Origin: Fictibacillus phosphorivorans
GTDB lineage: Bacteria > Bacillota > Bacilli > Bacillales > Fictibacillaceae
Direction: 5' to 3'
DNA length: 64,000 nt
NCBI RefSeq assembly: GCF_001629705.1
Contig: NZ_CP015378.1
Span: 2,604,001 to 2,668,000 of the forward strand
The notes under the pieces were generated by a model. The model ran no database searches. It was not told the DNA's origin and worked only from the letters and a program-made list of their open reading frames with translations. A program made the translations under genes and the position numbers. Shown here piece after piece: positions 1-9,005 of the stretch (position 1 is the stretch's first letter; every line of letters begins with the position of its first letter).

Positions 1-541
1 CACAGATCTCATACAGTTCTTCTAATGGAACAACATCTTCATGAGCCGCAATCTGCAGCACAGAATCAGCAGACGTGTACACGATGAGTTTACCAGTCTT
101 CACATGTTCTTCTCCAAGCTCAGTAATAATCTCTGTGCCAGAAGCTGCCTTGTTACCAAGAATTCCTCTGCCCCATTTTTCGGTAAGCATATCGATCAAT
201 TCATCAGGAAATCCATCCGGAAACGTTTGGAAAGGTTCCTTAATATGAAGTCCCATGATCTCCCAATGCCCCGTCATTGTATCTTTACCATTTGAAAGTT
301 CAGGTAGTTTTCCGTAATGACCGATTGGATTCGCTGCTTTCTCAACACCCTCCATGTTCGAATCAATATGACCAAGACCTAGTTTCTCCATGTTTGGAAC
401 GTTGAGGCCATTCATCTCACGTGCAATATGCCCTAGTGTGTGAGCTCCTTTATCACCAAATTTCTCTGCATCTGGTGCTTCACCGATTCCTACAGAATCC
501 ATTACGACTAAAAAAGTTCTTTTAAAACGTGATTGTTTCAT
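1..541 (-). CDS. deoB: Phosphopentomutase, C-terminal part outside window
   Basis: Interconverts ribose-1-phosphate or deoxyribose-1-phosphate with the 5-phosphates in nucleoside salvage (cytosolic). About 180 residues are visible of a family usually near 390, and the 3' end runs off the left edge. The N-terminus reads [16 protein letters not shown], with the metal-binding Asp near residue 14, and [12 protein letters not shown] follows, both typical of the alkaline-phosphatase-fold phosphopentomutases. The start is ATG at 541 with AGGAGGACAAG just upstream. It lies downstream of xerD in the same direction, as in B. subtilis (ripX-drm). The gap to xerD holds a perfect dyad that may be an operator. 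Identity is firm from motifs and gene order. Confidence 0.95.
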   Translation of the reverse strand, partial: MKQSRFKRTFLVVMDSVGIGEAPDAEKFGDKGAHTLGHIAREMNGLNVPNMEKLGLGHIDSNMEGVEKAANPIGHYGKLPELSNGKDTMTGHWEIMGLHIKEPFQTFPDGFPDELIDMLTEKWGRGILGNKAASGTEIITELGEEHVKTGKLIVYTSADSVLQIAAHEDVVPLEELYEIC

Positions 542-616
542 CTTGTCCTCCTGAAATTCGTGCATTCACTTTATTTACTATTTCCTTATAGCAGAAACAA
601 CAAACAAATTCTCAAT

Positions 617-636
617 GATGTCAGAAGTCTGACATC
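617..636. promoter_or_regulatory. Perfect palindrome between xerD and deoB
   Basis: GATGTCAGAAGTCTGACATC has two 8-bp arms around AAGT. It lies upstream of deoB and just past the xerD stop. No T-run follows on the minus strand, so a terminator is unlikely. I infer an operator for a dimeric regulator and do not know which one. Confidence 0.4.
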
Positions 637-654
637 TTATTAGAAAAAGAAAGC

Positions 655-1545
655 TCACGCCCTCGGATGGAAGGCGGAGTATACATCTTTTAATCTTGTT
701 TTAGTGACATGGGTATAAATTTGAGTTGTGGAGATATCAGCATGTCCTAGCATCTCTTGAACTGCACGTAGATCAGCACCGTTTTCCAATAGATGAGTAG
801 CAAACGAGTGGCGAAGTGTATGCGGTGTGAGTTCCTTCTCAATATGAGCTTTTCTAGCTAGTTGCTTTAATATTTTCCAAAATCCCTGTCGAGATAAACG
901 ATTTCCATGATGGTTTAAAAAGAGTGCATCCGTCTTCTTACTTTTTAACAGGATCGAACGTCCATTTTGCAAATAACGTTCGATGGCTGTTTGCGCCATC
1001 TTCCCAAGAGGAATGATCCTTTCTTTATTCCCCTTACCTATACAACGGATGAATCCCATATCTAAGTGCACATCCCCTATGTTAAGCTGAACAAGCTCTG
1101 AAACTCGAATGCCTGTTGCATATAATAGCTCGAGCATGCCCTTGTCTCTTTGAGAAAAAGGATCGTTCGCAGCAGGTGTGTCTAATAGAGCTTCAACCTC
1201 TTCTGTGGATAATACTTTTGGAAGCTTCCGCTCTGTCTTAGGTGTTTCAATATGTACAGAAGGGTCTTGACTCGACACCTTTTCTCTTAGAAGAAACTGG
1301 TGAAAAGACCGAATAGACGCAATGTTGCGCGCTAGCGTCGTGGAAGCCTTACCATTCTCTTTTAAAAATAAAAGATATCCCATTATATGATTACGGTCAA
1401 TCTCATGAATAGTTTCAAGCGATTCGACTTTTTCGAGATATCGTACATATTGAGTTAAATCTCTCTTATAGGAGTCGATTGTGTTCTTTGAGAGGGCTCG
1501 TTCTACAATGATATATTGAAGAAAATCCTGAACATGTTCGTTCAC
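655..1545 (-). CDS. xerD: Site-specific tyrosine recombinase XerD
   Basis: Resolves chromosome dimers at dif together with XerC (B. subtilis name RipX). At 296 residues it has the normal length. The N-terminal SAM-like core-binding domain covers about residues 1-85 and the catalytic domain 105-285. Visible catalytic residues are Arg in ATGIRVSEL, Lys in [11 protein letters not shown], His and Arg in [11 protein letters not shown], His in LGHADISTT and the Tyr nucleophile in IYTHVTK. The start is GTG at 1545 behind AAGGAGGGG. It follows yqzK by 11 bp and precedes deoB, the Bacillus order, so it is a housekeeping recombinase and not a mobile-element integrase. Confidence 0.97.
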   Translation of the reverse strand: MNEHVQDFLQYIIVERALSKNTIDSYKRDLTQYVRYLEKVESLETIHEIDRNHIMGYLLFLKENGKASTTLARNIASIRSFHQFLLREKVSSQDPSVHIETPKTERKLPKVLSTEEVEALLDTPAANDPFSQRDKGMLELLYATGIRVSELVQLNIGDVHLDMGFIRCIGKGNKERIIPLGKMAQTAIERYLQNGRSILLKSKKTDALFLNHHGNRLSRQGFWKILKQLARKAHIEKELTPHTLRHSFATHLLENGADLRAVQEMLGHADISTTQIYTHVTKTRLKDVYSAFHPRA

Positions 1546-1556
1546 TCTACCCCTCC

Positions 1557-1787
1557 TTACTCACCCGTCTGATAAAAATAAAATAACCTTTTAACAGCGT
1601 TTGAATCTTTGTCAGAACTCAGGTTAAAAACTTTAACAGCTTTCCCTTTAGGTTCGTCATATCTATGATAGTTTTCATATTCTTGATTGATCCAAAGCAA
1701 ACCGAAATAAAACACGAGCGTGCAAATTGAAAAAGCAAAGAACACTTTAGTTGTATTCCAAACAATTTTCATCCAGGAAATCATCAT
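1557..1787 (-). CDS. yqzK: YqzK-type small membrane protein (DUF4227)
   Basis: A protein of about 76 residues with one membrane segment (roughly residues 10-30, [18 protein letters not shown]) followed by a charged tail. It lies between fur and xerD, exactly where B. subtilis has yqzK, and size and topology agree. Two adjacent ATG codons (1787 and 1784) follow AGGGGTGG, so I start it there. An in-frame extension to 1844 has no ribosome site. The molecular function is not known. The family name rests on synteny and appearance. Confidence 0.8.
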   Translation of the reverse strand: MMISWMKIVWNTTKVFFAFSICTLVFYFGLLWINQEYENYHRYDEPKGKAVKVFNLSSDKDSNAVKRLFYFYQTGE

Positions 1788-1974
1788 GTCCACCCCTGTC
1801 CTCATATAGTACAGGTTATGCCCACATGTTCCCCGATTATACATAAAACTTAAATCTACACCTCATACGTTACCCGATTCTTGGGACTTTGTAAATATTC
1901 TTTGCCTAATATCTTCTAACTGAGTATGAAATCTCTTTGAAATTACCCAGCTATCTCGATATGATTGAGCAAAA

Positions 1975-2006
1975 AACAAAAAGGAAGCGTTACTCTCCGC
2001 TTCCTT
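1975..2006 (-). terminator. Terminator of fur, overlapping its stop codon
   Basis: A 9-bp perfect stem (AAGGAAGCG / CGCTTCCTT) with an 8-nt loop is followed on the minus strand by TTTTTGTTTTTTG. The last fur codons and the TAA (1990-1992) lie inside the hairpin. Confidence 0.88.
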
Positions 2007-2460
2007 CGCCTTCATTATTATCCTTAGGATGACATCTGTGACAGATTCCATGAAATGTCAGTCTGTGATCTTTAATTTTAAAATTCCAGCCTTCTTCAAC
2101 CACTTTTTCCACATCGCCAAGAAGGTCTTCTTGTATTTCATCAACCGCTCCACATTCGATACAAACGAGATGATGATGAAAATGGTCCGCACCCTCTGTT
2201 CTAAGATCGTAACGGGAAACCCCATCACCAAAGTTAATCTTATCTACTACTTTAAGCTCGGTTAAGAGTTCTAGAGTACGGTAAACGGTCGCCAAACCAA
2301 TTTCTGGCGCCTTTTCTTTTACGAGCAGATAAACATCTTCCGCACTTAAGTGATCTTCTTCGTTTTCGAGGAGGACTCTAACTGTCGCCTCACGCTGTGG
2401 AGTCAGCTTATAACTTTGTGAATGCAGCTGTTTTTTGATACGGTCGATTCTGCTTTCCAT
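1990..2460 (-). CDS. fur: Fur-family ferric uptake regulator
   Basis: A 156-residue metalloregulator that represses iron-acquisition genes when loaded with Fe(II). The N-terminal winged helix contains LTPQREATVRVLLE and GLATVYRTLELL. The metal-binding region shows HFHHHLVCIECGAV, and a second Cys pair ends the protein (CHRCHP), giving the structural zinc site. The start at ATG 2460 is preceded by GAGGAAAAGG; an upstream in-frame start has no such site. Its position after spoIIM and before yqzK matches B. subtilis fur, not the PerR or Zur loci. A PerR-box-like sequence lies just upstream. Confidence 0.93.
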   Translation of the reverse strand: MESRIDRIKKQLHSQSYKLTPQREATVRVLLENEEDHLSAEDVYLLVKEKAPEIGLATVYRTLELLTELKVVDKINFGDGVSRYDLRTEGADHFHHHLVCIECGAVDEIQEDLLGDVEKVVEEGWNFKIKDHRLTFHGICHRCHPKDNNEGEGSGE

Positions 2461-2483
2461 ACCCTTTTCCTCCTTATGTACGC

Positions 2484-2498
2484 ACAAGATAATTATAA
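2484..2498 (-). promoter_or_regulatory. Possible PerR/Fur-type box upstream of fur
   Basis: On the minus strand this reads TTATAATTATCTTGT. The first half matches the TTATAATNATTATAA consensus fully and the second half matches poorly. B. subtilis fur is known to be PerR-controlled, which is why I mark it. It is a weak match. Confidence 0.3.
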
Positions 2499-2581
2499 GC
2501 ATGGAGAAAAAAGTTGTCAATTTAAACTCATTTTAATTAACGATTTAAACTTATTATAAACAAAGAATTATTATTCCTTTG

Positions 2582-3217
2582 TTAAATGGACCACTTGATA
2601 ACTTGCTCCATCAGGGCTGGAGTAAAGAACGCTTCCATCGTTGAGGCAAGCAGAACCATTACTCCTACACCTGCAACCAACAGTGTATATCTTAATAGCT
2701 GTGGTAAAAACGGCATATGGTGCCTCTTAAAAGCAAGTTGACGGATCATTTTAAAAGAAAAAGCAACTGCTGCTACTGTTACGATGATGAAAGCTGGAAT
2801 TAATAGTACATTCTGAGGGAGAACTGAAACAAAAGATAATAAAAATCCGTACCATCCCATTTGATTCACTAAGAAGCCTACAGTAAAACCGATCACAACT
2901 CCTTTTAAGAACAGCATGACTAAGATAACAGGCAGGCCGATCACGGATAATCCTAGAATCCACATCAGACCCATGTATTTGAGATAATGTCCAAAACTTT
3001 GAAAGAACATATCCGTTTTGCTCGTAAAACCACCTTCTGCCGCTTGAACAAAAAAACGTGATAAGTACGTGTATAAATCTTGTTTTTGATTCAGACTCAA
3101 CGAATTTACGATAATTGCTCCAAAAATAACACCCATTAAAAAGAGAACACCAACAAACGCATACAAGGTCTTATTCTCTTCTAGATGCCGCTGCATGTAA
3201 TAGCGCGCACTCTCCAT
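2582..3217 (-). CDS. spoIIM: Stage II sporulation protein M
   Basis: An integral membrane protein of the SpoIIDMP complex, which thins septal peptidoglycan and drives engulfment in the mother cell. At 211 residues it has the usual length. The N-terminus is short and charged, followed by about five hydrophobic segments (roughly 20-40, 85-105, 110-135, 140-165 and 180-200). The loop FQSFGHYLKYMGLMWILGLS is typical of the family. ATG 3217 has GGAGGAGG upstream. Its place beside fur matches B. subtilis. Confidence 0.92.
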   Translation of the reverse strand: MESARYYMQRHLEENKTLYAFVGVLFLMGVIFGAIIVNSLSLNQKQDLYTYLSRFFVQAAEGGFTSKTDMFFQSFGHYLKYMGLMWILGLSVIGLPVILVMLFLKGVVIGFTVGFLVNQMGWYGFLLSFVSVLPQNVLLIPAFIIVTVAAVAFSFKMIRQLAFKRHHMPFLPQLLRYTLLVAGVGVMVLLASTMEAFFTPALMEQVIKWSI

Positions 3218-3279
3218 ATGTAAGCCTCCTCCACCGAATCTCTTAATCCTATTCTATGAATCAGAGGAGAAGGTATGTC

Positions 3280-4485
3280 TTATTTTTTCGTTTTACTAGG
3301 ATGGTTTGAGATTACTTTTCCATAAGTTCCACCACCACCTATTTGAACAGAGAGTTCTCCGTTTCTAGCAGATAGAATCTGTTTGGCTATTGTGGGTTTA
3401 ACAATTTCTTTTAGTTGTTCTTCTGTAGAAGAATGTATGATATCCATGTCTGTCCCAATCGCTTCACGAAGTTTCAATAGAGATTTCGGACCTAATCCTG
3501 ATATGAACTCCAGTGGAATCTGATGAATGTAAGGTGGTCTGTTTACTTGACTTGTCTTTGTACCTTGTAGTTCGTTGATCCGGTCGTTGACCCCCTTTAC
3601 AAACTTCTTACTTCCGCATTTATTGCAGCTTTCACTGTTCGGAAGAAAAACTTCTAAACATGCTTCACAGACCGAATTATAATATTTTCCGAGATAAGGA
3701 TTCAGGCCATAATTTGCAATAATCTCTCTACCATTCACTCCTTGTAGAGCCATTTTAAATTCTTTAAAAGTCGGTTCCTTCAAGGAAAGCATCTGATATT
3801 CACGTGCGATCTTCTCTAATGAATGTGCATCTGAATTCGTTAGGAAGGTGAATGAAGAAAGCTCCTCTAGTCGGGATGCCATCTCTGTATTCGAACTTAA
3901 GCCCAATTCAACACCATCTATCATAGAAGGATCTAACACTTCCGTTAGAGAAGAATCTACTCCTTTTCCGTATAAACTTTTAAATGGAGTAAAAATATGA
4001 GCAGGAATAAATAATCCACCTGAATTTTTCACGAACTGCTGAAGTTCGCGGGCACTGCCATACATCCGTTGCGAGCTTAAATGGATATTCTTCATTCGAG
4101 AGGTGAGCCATACACTTAAACTCTCCATCGTAGAAAGACTCGGCATATATACAAGAACGTGGATCGGCCCTTTACAATGTTCATCGTTAATCTCAATCTC
4201 GGCTCCAGGTATCAGCGTTAATCCATCAATCGATAAGCCGCCTTCTTCTAGCTCTTTCAAGGAACCCTCTTGTTTAAGCTCTTTTAATTCTTGGATTACT
4301 TCGGGTGAATGACAATCGATGATTCCTATAACATCCATCCCTTTTACATGTTTAGCCACGTGTAAAATATTGCGAAGCGTCAGGGATCTTGAACCTGTAA
4401 TCTTGATCGCTTTTCCTGTTTGAGATGCTCCGATGTGAATATGCATATCTGCAAAGAACGGTAGAAGTTTATTTTTTGAGTGCAC
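3280..4485 (-). CDS. Endonuclease Q-like PHP-domain nuclease (YqxK type)
   Basis: A 401-residue protein with an N-terminal PHP metal-binding domain (FFADMHIHIG; GIIDCHSPEV; PGAEIEINDE; PAHIFTPF; TNSDAHSLE), a zinc-ribbon-like CEACLEVF...CNKCGSKKF near residues 275-300, and a C-terminal helix-hairpin-helix region (FISGLGPKSLLKLREAIG). This layout is that of endonuclease Q, which nicks 5' of deaminated bases (uracil, hypoxanthine) in archaea and some bacilli. The substrate assignment comes from the family, not this sequence. It starts at GTG 4485 with GGAG eight bases upstream and overlaps the nudF 3' end by 17 bp, so the two are probably translationally coupled. Confidence 0.82.
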   Translation of the reverse strand: MHSKNKLLPFFADMHIHIGASQTGKAIKITGSRSLTLRNILHVAKHVKGMDVIGIIDCHSPEVIQELKELKQEGSLKELEEGGLSIDGLTLIPGAEIEINDEHCKGPIHVLVYMPSLSTMESLSVWLTSRMKNIHLSSQRMYGSARELQQFVKNSGGLFIPAHIFTPFKSLYGKGVDSSLTEVLDPSMIDGVELGLSSNTEMASRLEELSSFTFLTNSDAHSLEKIAREYQMLSLKEPTFKEFKMALQGVNGREIIANYGLNPYLGKYYNSVCEACLEVFLPNSESCNKCGSKKFVKGVNDRINELQGTKTSQVNRPPYIHQIPLEFISGLGPKSLLKLREAIGTDMDIIHSSTEEQLKEIVKPTIAKQILSARNGELSVQIGGGGTYGKVISNHPSKTKK

Positions 4486-5017
4486 GTGTTAACTCCATAT
4501 ACATGACACTGTAAGCTGTCTTTGCATCATGAATCTGTTGTTTCTTCATTAATTCTTTCGCTTCATCTATGCTTAATTCAAGTACGTTCAAGAATTCGTC
4601 TTCATCTGTCATTTGATCACCTTGTTTTATAAGAGTATTCGTATAGTAGAGATGAATCAGTTCATCTGCAAATCCTGGTGAGGTGTAGAAAGAGCCGATG
4701 GATTCCATAGATTCGCAAGCAAAACCCGTTTCTTCTAACAACTCACGCTTGGCACATTCTAAAGGATCTTCTCCTTTTTCAAGCTTACCTGCTGGAATTT
4801 CGATAATCGTCTTTTCGAGTGGTTTACGGAACTGCTCTACCATTAATATCTTACCTTCATTTGTTACTGCTAGTACGGCAACTGCTCCAGGATGTTTAAC
4901 AACCTCTCGTCTCCCTATCTTCTTATTCGGCAGTTCAACTTCTTCTATATAAAGATCGATAACTTTACCGCTGTATATCTGTTCTTTGCTGATCGTTTTT
5001 TCGTATAAGTTTTCCAT
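4469..5017 (-). CDS. nudF: ADP-ribose pyrophosphatase (Nudix)
   Basis: Hydrolyses ADP-ribose to AMP and ribose-5-phosphate. A 182-residue protein with a complete Nudix box, GKLEKGEDPLECAKRELLEE followed by TGF (G-x5-E-x7-REL-x-EE-x-GF), and the upstream VEQFRKPLEKTIIEIPAG strand typical of ADP-ribose hydrolases. ATG 5017 has a weak but usable site. It is divergent from mciZ and overlaps the EndoQ-like gene. The order nudF / mciZ / yqkF is that of B. subtilis. Confidence 0.92.
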   Translation of the reverse strand: MENLYEKTISKEQIYSGKVIDLYIEEVELPNKKIGRREVVKHPGAVAVLAVTNEGKILMVEQFRKPLEKTIIEIPAGKLEKGEDPLECAKRELLEETGFACESMESIGSFYTSPGFADELIHLYYTNTLIKQGDQMTDEDEFLNVLELSIDEAKELMKKQQIHDAKTAYSVMYMELTRALKK

Positions 5018-5115
5018 TTTTCACACTCCAATGGTCTATTTATCTTCTTTTCTACATAAAGTCTATCATACTTTGGAATACTGCATTTAATAGGACATTG
5101 AAGGAGGATTAGCAG

Positions 5116-5250
5116 ATGAAGATCTATCTTCAACCAAAAGGAATCACGCTTGTGGGTAAGGCCTGGCAGATTAAATATATGCTACAAAATTATAGTAAGC
5201 AGCATGAACTTGTTCAAGACTGGATCAACGCGACTTCTCCCAAAAAATAA
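5116..5250 (+). CDS. mciZ: MciZ, small inhibitor of FtsZ assembly
   Basis: A 44-residue protein starting MKIYLQPKGITLVGKAWQIK and ending in LVQDWINATSPKK. The PKG-x-LVGKAW-x-I core and the late V-x-DWI match B. subtilis MciZ (40 residues), a mother-cell peptide that caps FtsZ filaments during sporulation. The ribosome site AAGGAGG lies about 7 bases before ATG 5116 and a terminator follows. It lies between nudF and the yqkF-like gene, exactly as in B. subtilis. Identification is from remembered sequence and synteny. Sigma-E control is known for B. subtilis; I could not place a convincing sigma-E promoter here. Confidence 0.87.
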   Translation: MKIYLQPKGITLVGKAWQIKYMLQNYSKQHELVQDWINATSPKK

Positions 5251-5269
5251 ACGTAGCTTTACGGCAAAC

Positions 5270-5298
5270 GATGTGAATTTTTATTCGCATCTTTTTTT
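5270..5298 (+). terminator. Terminator after mciZ
   Basis: Arms GATGTGAAT / ATTCGCATC (one G-T pair) are followed by seven T. Confidence 0.8.
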
Positions 5299-5377
5299 GT
5301 GCGGACTTTTTTCTTTTTTTAGATCATTATGATAGGTTTAAAGCAGAAACAAATGAAATGAAGTAGAGGTGAAAAGG

Positions 5378-6289
5378 ATGAAGAAAAGAAGATTAGGTTC
5401 TTCTGATCTGTATGTGAGTGAACTCAGTTTAGGATGTATGTCCCTTGCCCCTGAACTTGGGAACGAGAACGAGAAAGTCGTAAAGACAGCACTCGATCAT
5501 GGTATTAATTACTTTGACACAGCCGATTTATATGGTTTCGGGTGGAATGAAGAGTTTATTGGAAAAGCACTAAAAGACGTTAGACAAGACATCATCCTTG
5601 CAACAAAAGGTGGAAACGATTGGAGTCAGCCTGGAGATGGTTGGAATTGGAATCCTTCGAAAGCTTATATTAAATCTGCGTTAAAGGATAGCCTGAAGCG
5701 TCTACAAACCGATTACATCGATCTCTACCAGCTTCACGGAGGGACGGTCGATGATCCGCTTGATGAAACGATCGAAGCATTTGATGAGCTCGTCGCTGAA
5801 GGATATGTTCGTTATTATGGTATTTCTTCTATACGGCCGAACACGATTAAATATTTTGCAGAGCACTCTAATATTCAAAGTATCATGATGCAGTATAGTT
5901 TGTTAGACAGACGTCCAGAAGAACTGTTTCCATATCTCAATTCAAAAAATATAAGCGTGATCGCAAGAGGTCCTGTTGCAAAAGGATGGTTGAGTGAAAA
6001 AGCATTTCAAAAGAGTACTGATGGCAAGTTTCTTCATTATACCGGCGCTGACATACAAAAAAAGATCAATAAGTCTAAAGATGTTTTACGTGATAAAAAC
6101 ATCACACATGCAGCTTTGCAATATGTGTTGCAACAAGAGCCGGTGGCAACTGCGGCTGCTGGTGCAAGCTCTGTTGAACAACTTTTAGAAAATATTAAAA
6201 CCTTTGAATCTCGACCTTTAAGTGAAGTGGAGTCAGAGTCATTACTTTCTCTTTTTCCTGCTGAAATCTACGAAACGCACCGAGAATAA
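5378..6289 (+). CDS. yqkF: Aldo/keto reductase (YqkF-like)
   Basis: An NADPH-dependent TIM-barrel reductase of about 303 residues. Visible tetrad residues are Asp and Tyr in YFDTADLYGFGWNE, Lys in ILATKGG and His in YQLHGG. The nucleotide-binding end shows AAAGASSVEQLLENI. I start at ATG 5378 (KKRRLGSSDLYVSELSLG) because AGAGGTG lies 7 bases upstream; an in-frame GTG nine bases earlier overlaps that site. The substrate is unknown. The neighbourhood matches B. subtilis yqkF. Confidence 0.88.
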   Translation: MKKRRLGSSDLYVSELSLGCMSLAPELGNENEKVVKTALDHGINYFDTADLYGFGWNEEFIGKALKDVRQDIILATKGGNDWSQPGDGWNWNPSKAYIKSALKDSLKRLQTDYIDLYQLHGGTVDDPLDETIEAFDELVAEGYVRYYGISSIRPNTIKYFAEHSNIQSIMMQYSLLDRRPEELFPYLNSKNISVIARGPVAKGWLSEKAFQKSTDGKFLHYTGADIQKKINKSKDVLRDKNITHAALQYVLQQEPVATAAAGASSVEQLLENIKTFESRPLSEVESESLLSLFPAEIYETHRE

Positions 6290-6296
6290 TTCAATA

Positions 6297-6340
6297 GAAA
6301 AAGTCCCGCTAAAGCGATATCGCTTCACGGGACTTTTTTT
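6297..6340. terminator. Bidirectional terminator between convergent genes
   Basis: AAAAAGTCCCG pairs with CGGGACTTTTTTT, with an inner dyad AAGCGATATCGCTT. It serves the aldo/keto reductase gene and the thiolase gene, which converge here. Confidence 0.88.
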
Positions 6341-7508
6341 ATACTCGTTTGAGTAACATCGCAATTCCTTGCCCACCGCCAATACAGAGGCTCGCTATTC
6401 CGTACTTTTCTTGGCGCTGTTCCATTTCATAACTTAGAGTGAGCAGCAACCTAGCACCACTCGCACCTACAGGGTGGCCTAGCGCAATCGCTCCTCCGTT
6501 TACATTCGTTCTTTCGCGGTCTAACTTTAGTTCCTTTTCTACAGCTAAATATTGAGAACTAAACGCTTCGTTAATTTCAAACAACCCAATGTCGTCGATG
6601 GAAAGACCTGTTTTTTGCAGGAGTTTTTGAATCGCAGGTACAGGACCAATTCCCATCACTGATGGATCGACGCCTGTTACTGCCCAAGAAACAATCTTTA
6701 CAAGCGGTTTTAACCTTTTCTCTTTAACCGATTTTTCGTGAGCAAGAATAAGTGACACGGCCCCATCGTTAATAGAAGAAGAATTTCCTGCTGTAACTGT
6801 TCCGTCTTTTTGAAAAGACGGCCTCAATTCTCCAAGCAAAGAAACAGATGTTTCTGGTTTGATTCCTTCATCCTCTGTAAAAAGAGCACCGTTTTTTAAA
6901 GGTACTGAAACGATCTCTTTTGTAAATCTTCCACTCTCTCTTGCTTCAGCCGCTTTTCTATGACTAAGACTTGCATACTCATCTTGCTCTCCTCTTGTAA
7001 TGGAATATTGATCAGCTAAATTTTCAGCTGTAATACCCATACCACACCCGATGTATTCATCACTTAACGTCTGAAGAAGCATATCATCAAACGTGATCGG
7101 GCCAAACTTTTGATTATGAAACCGGTGGTGAAAAGAAACGTGTGGCGACTGTGACATATTTTCTATGCCTCCACAAAGTGCAATTCCTTCTTCCTGATCA
7201 CGTAGGTTCTGCATGGATGAAACCACTGCTTGCATGCCAGAACCACATAAGCGGTTGACGAGCATGGCAGGAACGTCTGATGGCACTCCTGCTCTTAATG
7301 CAGTATGCCGCGCTACATATGCGGCATTCTTGCTCGAATGAATAACATTACCATAAACGACATCCGTTATATCTGCTGGAGAAATATGGGCACGTTTCAT
7401 CGCCTCTACCGCAGATATCTCACCCAGGTCTGTCGGACTCACACCTGTCAAGGATTTTCCATATGATCCAAACGGCGTTCTAGCCCCTTCTATGATATAG
7501 ATAGCCAT
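6339..7508 (-). CDS. Thiolase / acetyl-CoA C-acyltransferase
   Basis: A 389-residue thiolase that cleaves acetoacetyl-CoA or 3-ketoacyl-CoA with CoA, or runs the reverse condensation. The nucleophilic Cys is in NRLCGSGMQAV (about residue 87), the His in [14 protein letters not shown] and the second Cys in LCIGGGQG. It lies downstream of the scoAB pair in the same direction, with a second, more canonical AtoB-type thiolase at the head of the block. Two paralogues in one cluster suggest different chain-length preferences; that is inference. ATG 7508 has AGAGGTG upstream. Confidence 0.9.
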   Translation of the reverse strand: MAIYIIEGARTPFGSYGKSLTGVSPTDLGEISAVEAMKRAHISPADITDVVYGNVIHSSKNAAYVARHTALRAGVPSDVPAMLVNRLCGSGMQAVVSSMQNLRDQEEGIALCGGIENMSQSPHVSFHHRFHNQKFGPITFDDMLLQTLSDEYIGCGMGITAENLADQYSITRGEQDEYASLSHRKAAEARESGRFTKEIVSVPLKNGALFTEDEGIKPETSVSLLGELRPSFQKDGTVTAGNSSSINDGAVSLILAHEKSVKEKRLKPLVKIVSWAVTGVDPSVMGIGPVPAIQKLLQKTGLSIDDIGLFEINEAFSSQYLAVEKELKLDRERTNVNGGAIALGHPVGASGARLLLTLSYEMEQRQEKYGIASLCIGGGQGIAMLLKRV

Positions 7509-7598
7509 GTGATTGCACCTCTTTATTTAAAAGATTAAGAACTTTGTATTGATCATAAACTTTCTTCGTGCATGGCATATAGCAGAGAATGGATTTTA

Positions 7599-8252
7599 TT
7601 AATAGGCGTTTAGCTTAACATCCTCTGCAACCGTTAGTTTTGCCTCAGTTGAACTTACTACATCTTCTACAGAGTATCCTTCTGCTACTTCTCTTAACAC
7701 GAGACCTTGATCAGAGACGTCCATAACAGCTCGGTCGGTAATGATGCGTTCTACAACACCTTTTCCTGTTAGTGGAAGCTGACATTGTTTTAAGATTTTA
7801 CTCTCTCCTGCTTTGTTCACATGTTCCATGATGACGATGATTTTCTTTGCGCCGTGCACAAGGTCCATCGCCCCGCCCATTCCTTTTATCATCTTTCCTG
7901 GAATCATCCAGTTGGCTAGATCTCCGTTCTCTGAAACTTCCATTCCGCCTAAAATCGCAATATCAATGTGACCGCCGCGGATCATCGCAAACGACTCAGA
8001 ACTGTCAAAGTAAGAAGCACCTTTAATCGCTGTTACGGTTTCTTTTCCTGCATTGATCAGATCGGGATCAACTTCATTTTCATGCGGATAAGGGCCGATT
8101 CCTAAAAGACCGTTCTCTGACTGTAGAACAACCTCTTTATTGTCGGAAATAAAATTGGCAACCATCGTTGGCATTCCAATTCCTAAATTTACGTAGAATC
8201 CTGATTCGATCTCTTTCTCAGCTCTTTTGGCTATTCTTTCTCTAATATTCAT
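7599..8252 (-). CDS. scoB: 3-oxoacid CoA-transferase subunit B
   Basis: Beta subunit of the heteromeric CoA-transferase that moves CoA from succinyl-CoA or another acyl-CoA to acetoacetate. Its 217 residues are normal for the subunit. The catalytic Glu is in [12 protein letters not shown], and [19 protein letters not shown], with GMGGAMDLV close after it, is characteristic. It follows scoA by 16 bp. The substrate is taken from the flanking thiolases and HMG-CoA lyase; butyrate- or acetate-type transferases look alike. Confidence 0.9.
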   Translation of the reverse strand: MNIRERIAKRAEKEIESGFYVNLGIGMPTMVANFISDNKEVVLQSENGLLGIGPYPHENEVDPDLINAGKETVTAIKGASYFDSSESFAMIRGGHIDIAILGGMEVSENGDLANWMIPGKMIKGMGGAMDLVHGAKKIIVIMEHVNKAGESKILKQCQLPLTGKGVVERIITDRAVMDVSDQGLVLREVAEGYSVEDVVSSTEAKLTVAEDVKLNAY

Positions 8253-8268
8253 AATGGTTTCCCTCCTC

Positions 8269-8961
8269 TTATCCTTTTTTTACAGTTAGTCGTTCAATAC
8301 GTTTCTCTTGAGTTCCGACGATCATCTTTTGAACATATACACCTGGTGTATGTATGTAATCAGGATGCAGATCACCAATCTCAACAATCTCTTCTACTTC
8401 AGCAATCGTCACTTTTCCTGCTGCTGCGATCATCGGATTAAAGTTACGAGCTGTTTTGTTATAGATCAGGTTGCCTGCTTTATCTGCTTTTGCCGCACGA
8501 ATCAAACTAAAGTCAGCAACGATTCCCTCTTCAAGGAGATATTCTTTATCGTTAAACGTACGCGTTTCTTTTCCTTCAGCAATCGGTGTTCCTACTCCCG
8601 CTGGTGTGTAGAACGCAGGAATGCCTGCACCTCCTGCTCTAATTCTTTCAGCAAGTGTACCTTGTGGAATCAAATCTACTTCAATCTCACCTGATAATAC
8701 TTGTCTTTCAAACTCTTTGTTTTCTCCTACGTAGGAGCCTACCATCTTTTTGATCTGTTTGTTCTTCAATAGAAGGCCAAGACCCCAGTCGTCTACTCCA
8801 CAGTTGTTTGAGATGACGGTAAGATCTTTTGTTCCTTTTTCTACTAAGGCTAAAATTAAGTTTTCAGGAATTCCAACGAGACCGAAACCTCCAACTAAAA
8901 GAGTAGATCCATCTTTTATCTCCGCTACAGCTTCAAGTGCTGAGTTCACTATTGGTTTCAT
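8269..8961 (-). CDS. scoA: 3-oxoacid CoA-transferase subunit A
   Basis: Alpha subunit (230 residues) of the same CoA-transferase. [15 protein letters not shown] near residue 22, [14 protein letters not shown], and [21 protein letters not shown] are family signatures. The gene lies 45 bp downstream of the AtoB-type thiolase and 16 bp before scoB, so the order is thiolase-scoA-scoB-thiolase in one transcription direction. Confidence 0.9.
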   Translation of the reverse strand: MKPIVNSALEAVAEIKDGSTLLVGGFGLVGIPENLILALVEKGTKDLTVISNNCGVDDWGLGLLLKNKQIKKMVGSYVGENKEFERQVLSGEIEVDLIPQGTLAERIRAGGAGIPAFYTPAGVGTPIAEGKETRTFNDKEYLLEEGIVADFSLIRAAKADKAGNLIYNKTARNFNPMIAAAGKVTIAEVEEIVEIGDLHPDYIHTPGVYVQKMIVGTQEKRIERLTVKKG

Positions 8962-9005
8962 TTTTCTCTCTCCTTTTCATACGATCTTTGTCTTTTGACA
9001 GTCAT

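Noticed and set aside
655..1545. Integrase of a mobile element
   Set aside because: The tyrosine recombinase lies in the conserved fur-yqzK-xerD-deoB order, with no attachment site, tRNA or phage genes nearby.
1863..2051. 62-codon frame overlapping the end of fur
   Set aside because: It runs through the fur terminator in another frame, with no ribosome site.
4945..5133. 62-codon minus-strand frame across the nudF start
   Set aside because: It overlaps nudF and mciZ, begins inside mciZ and has no ribosome site.
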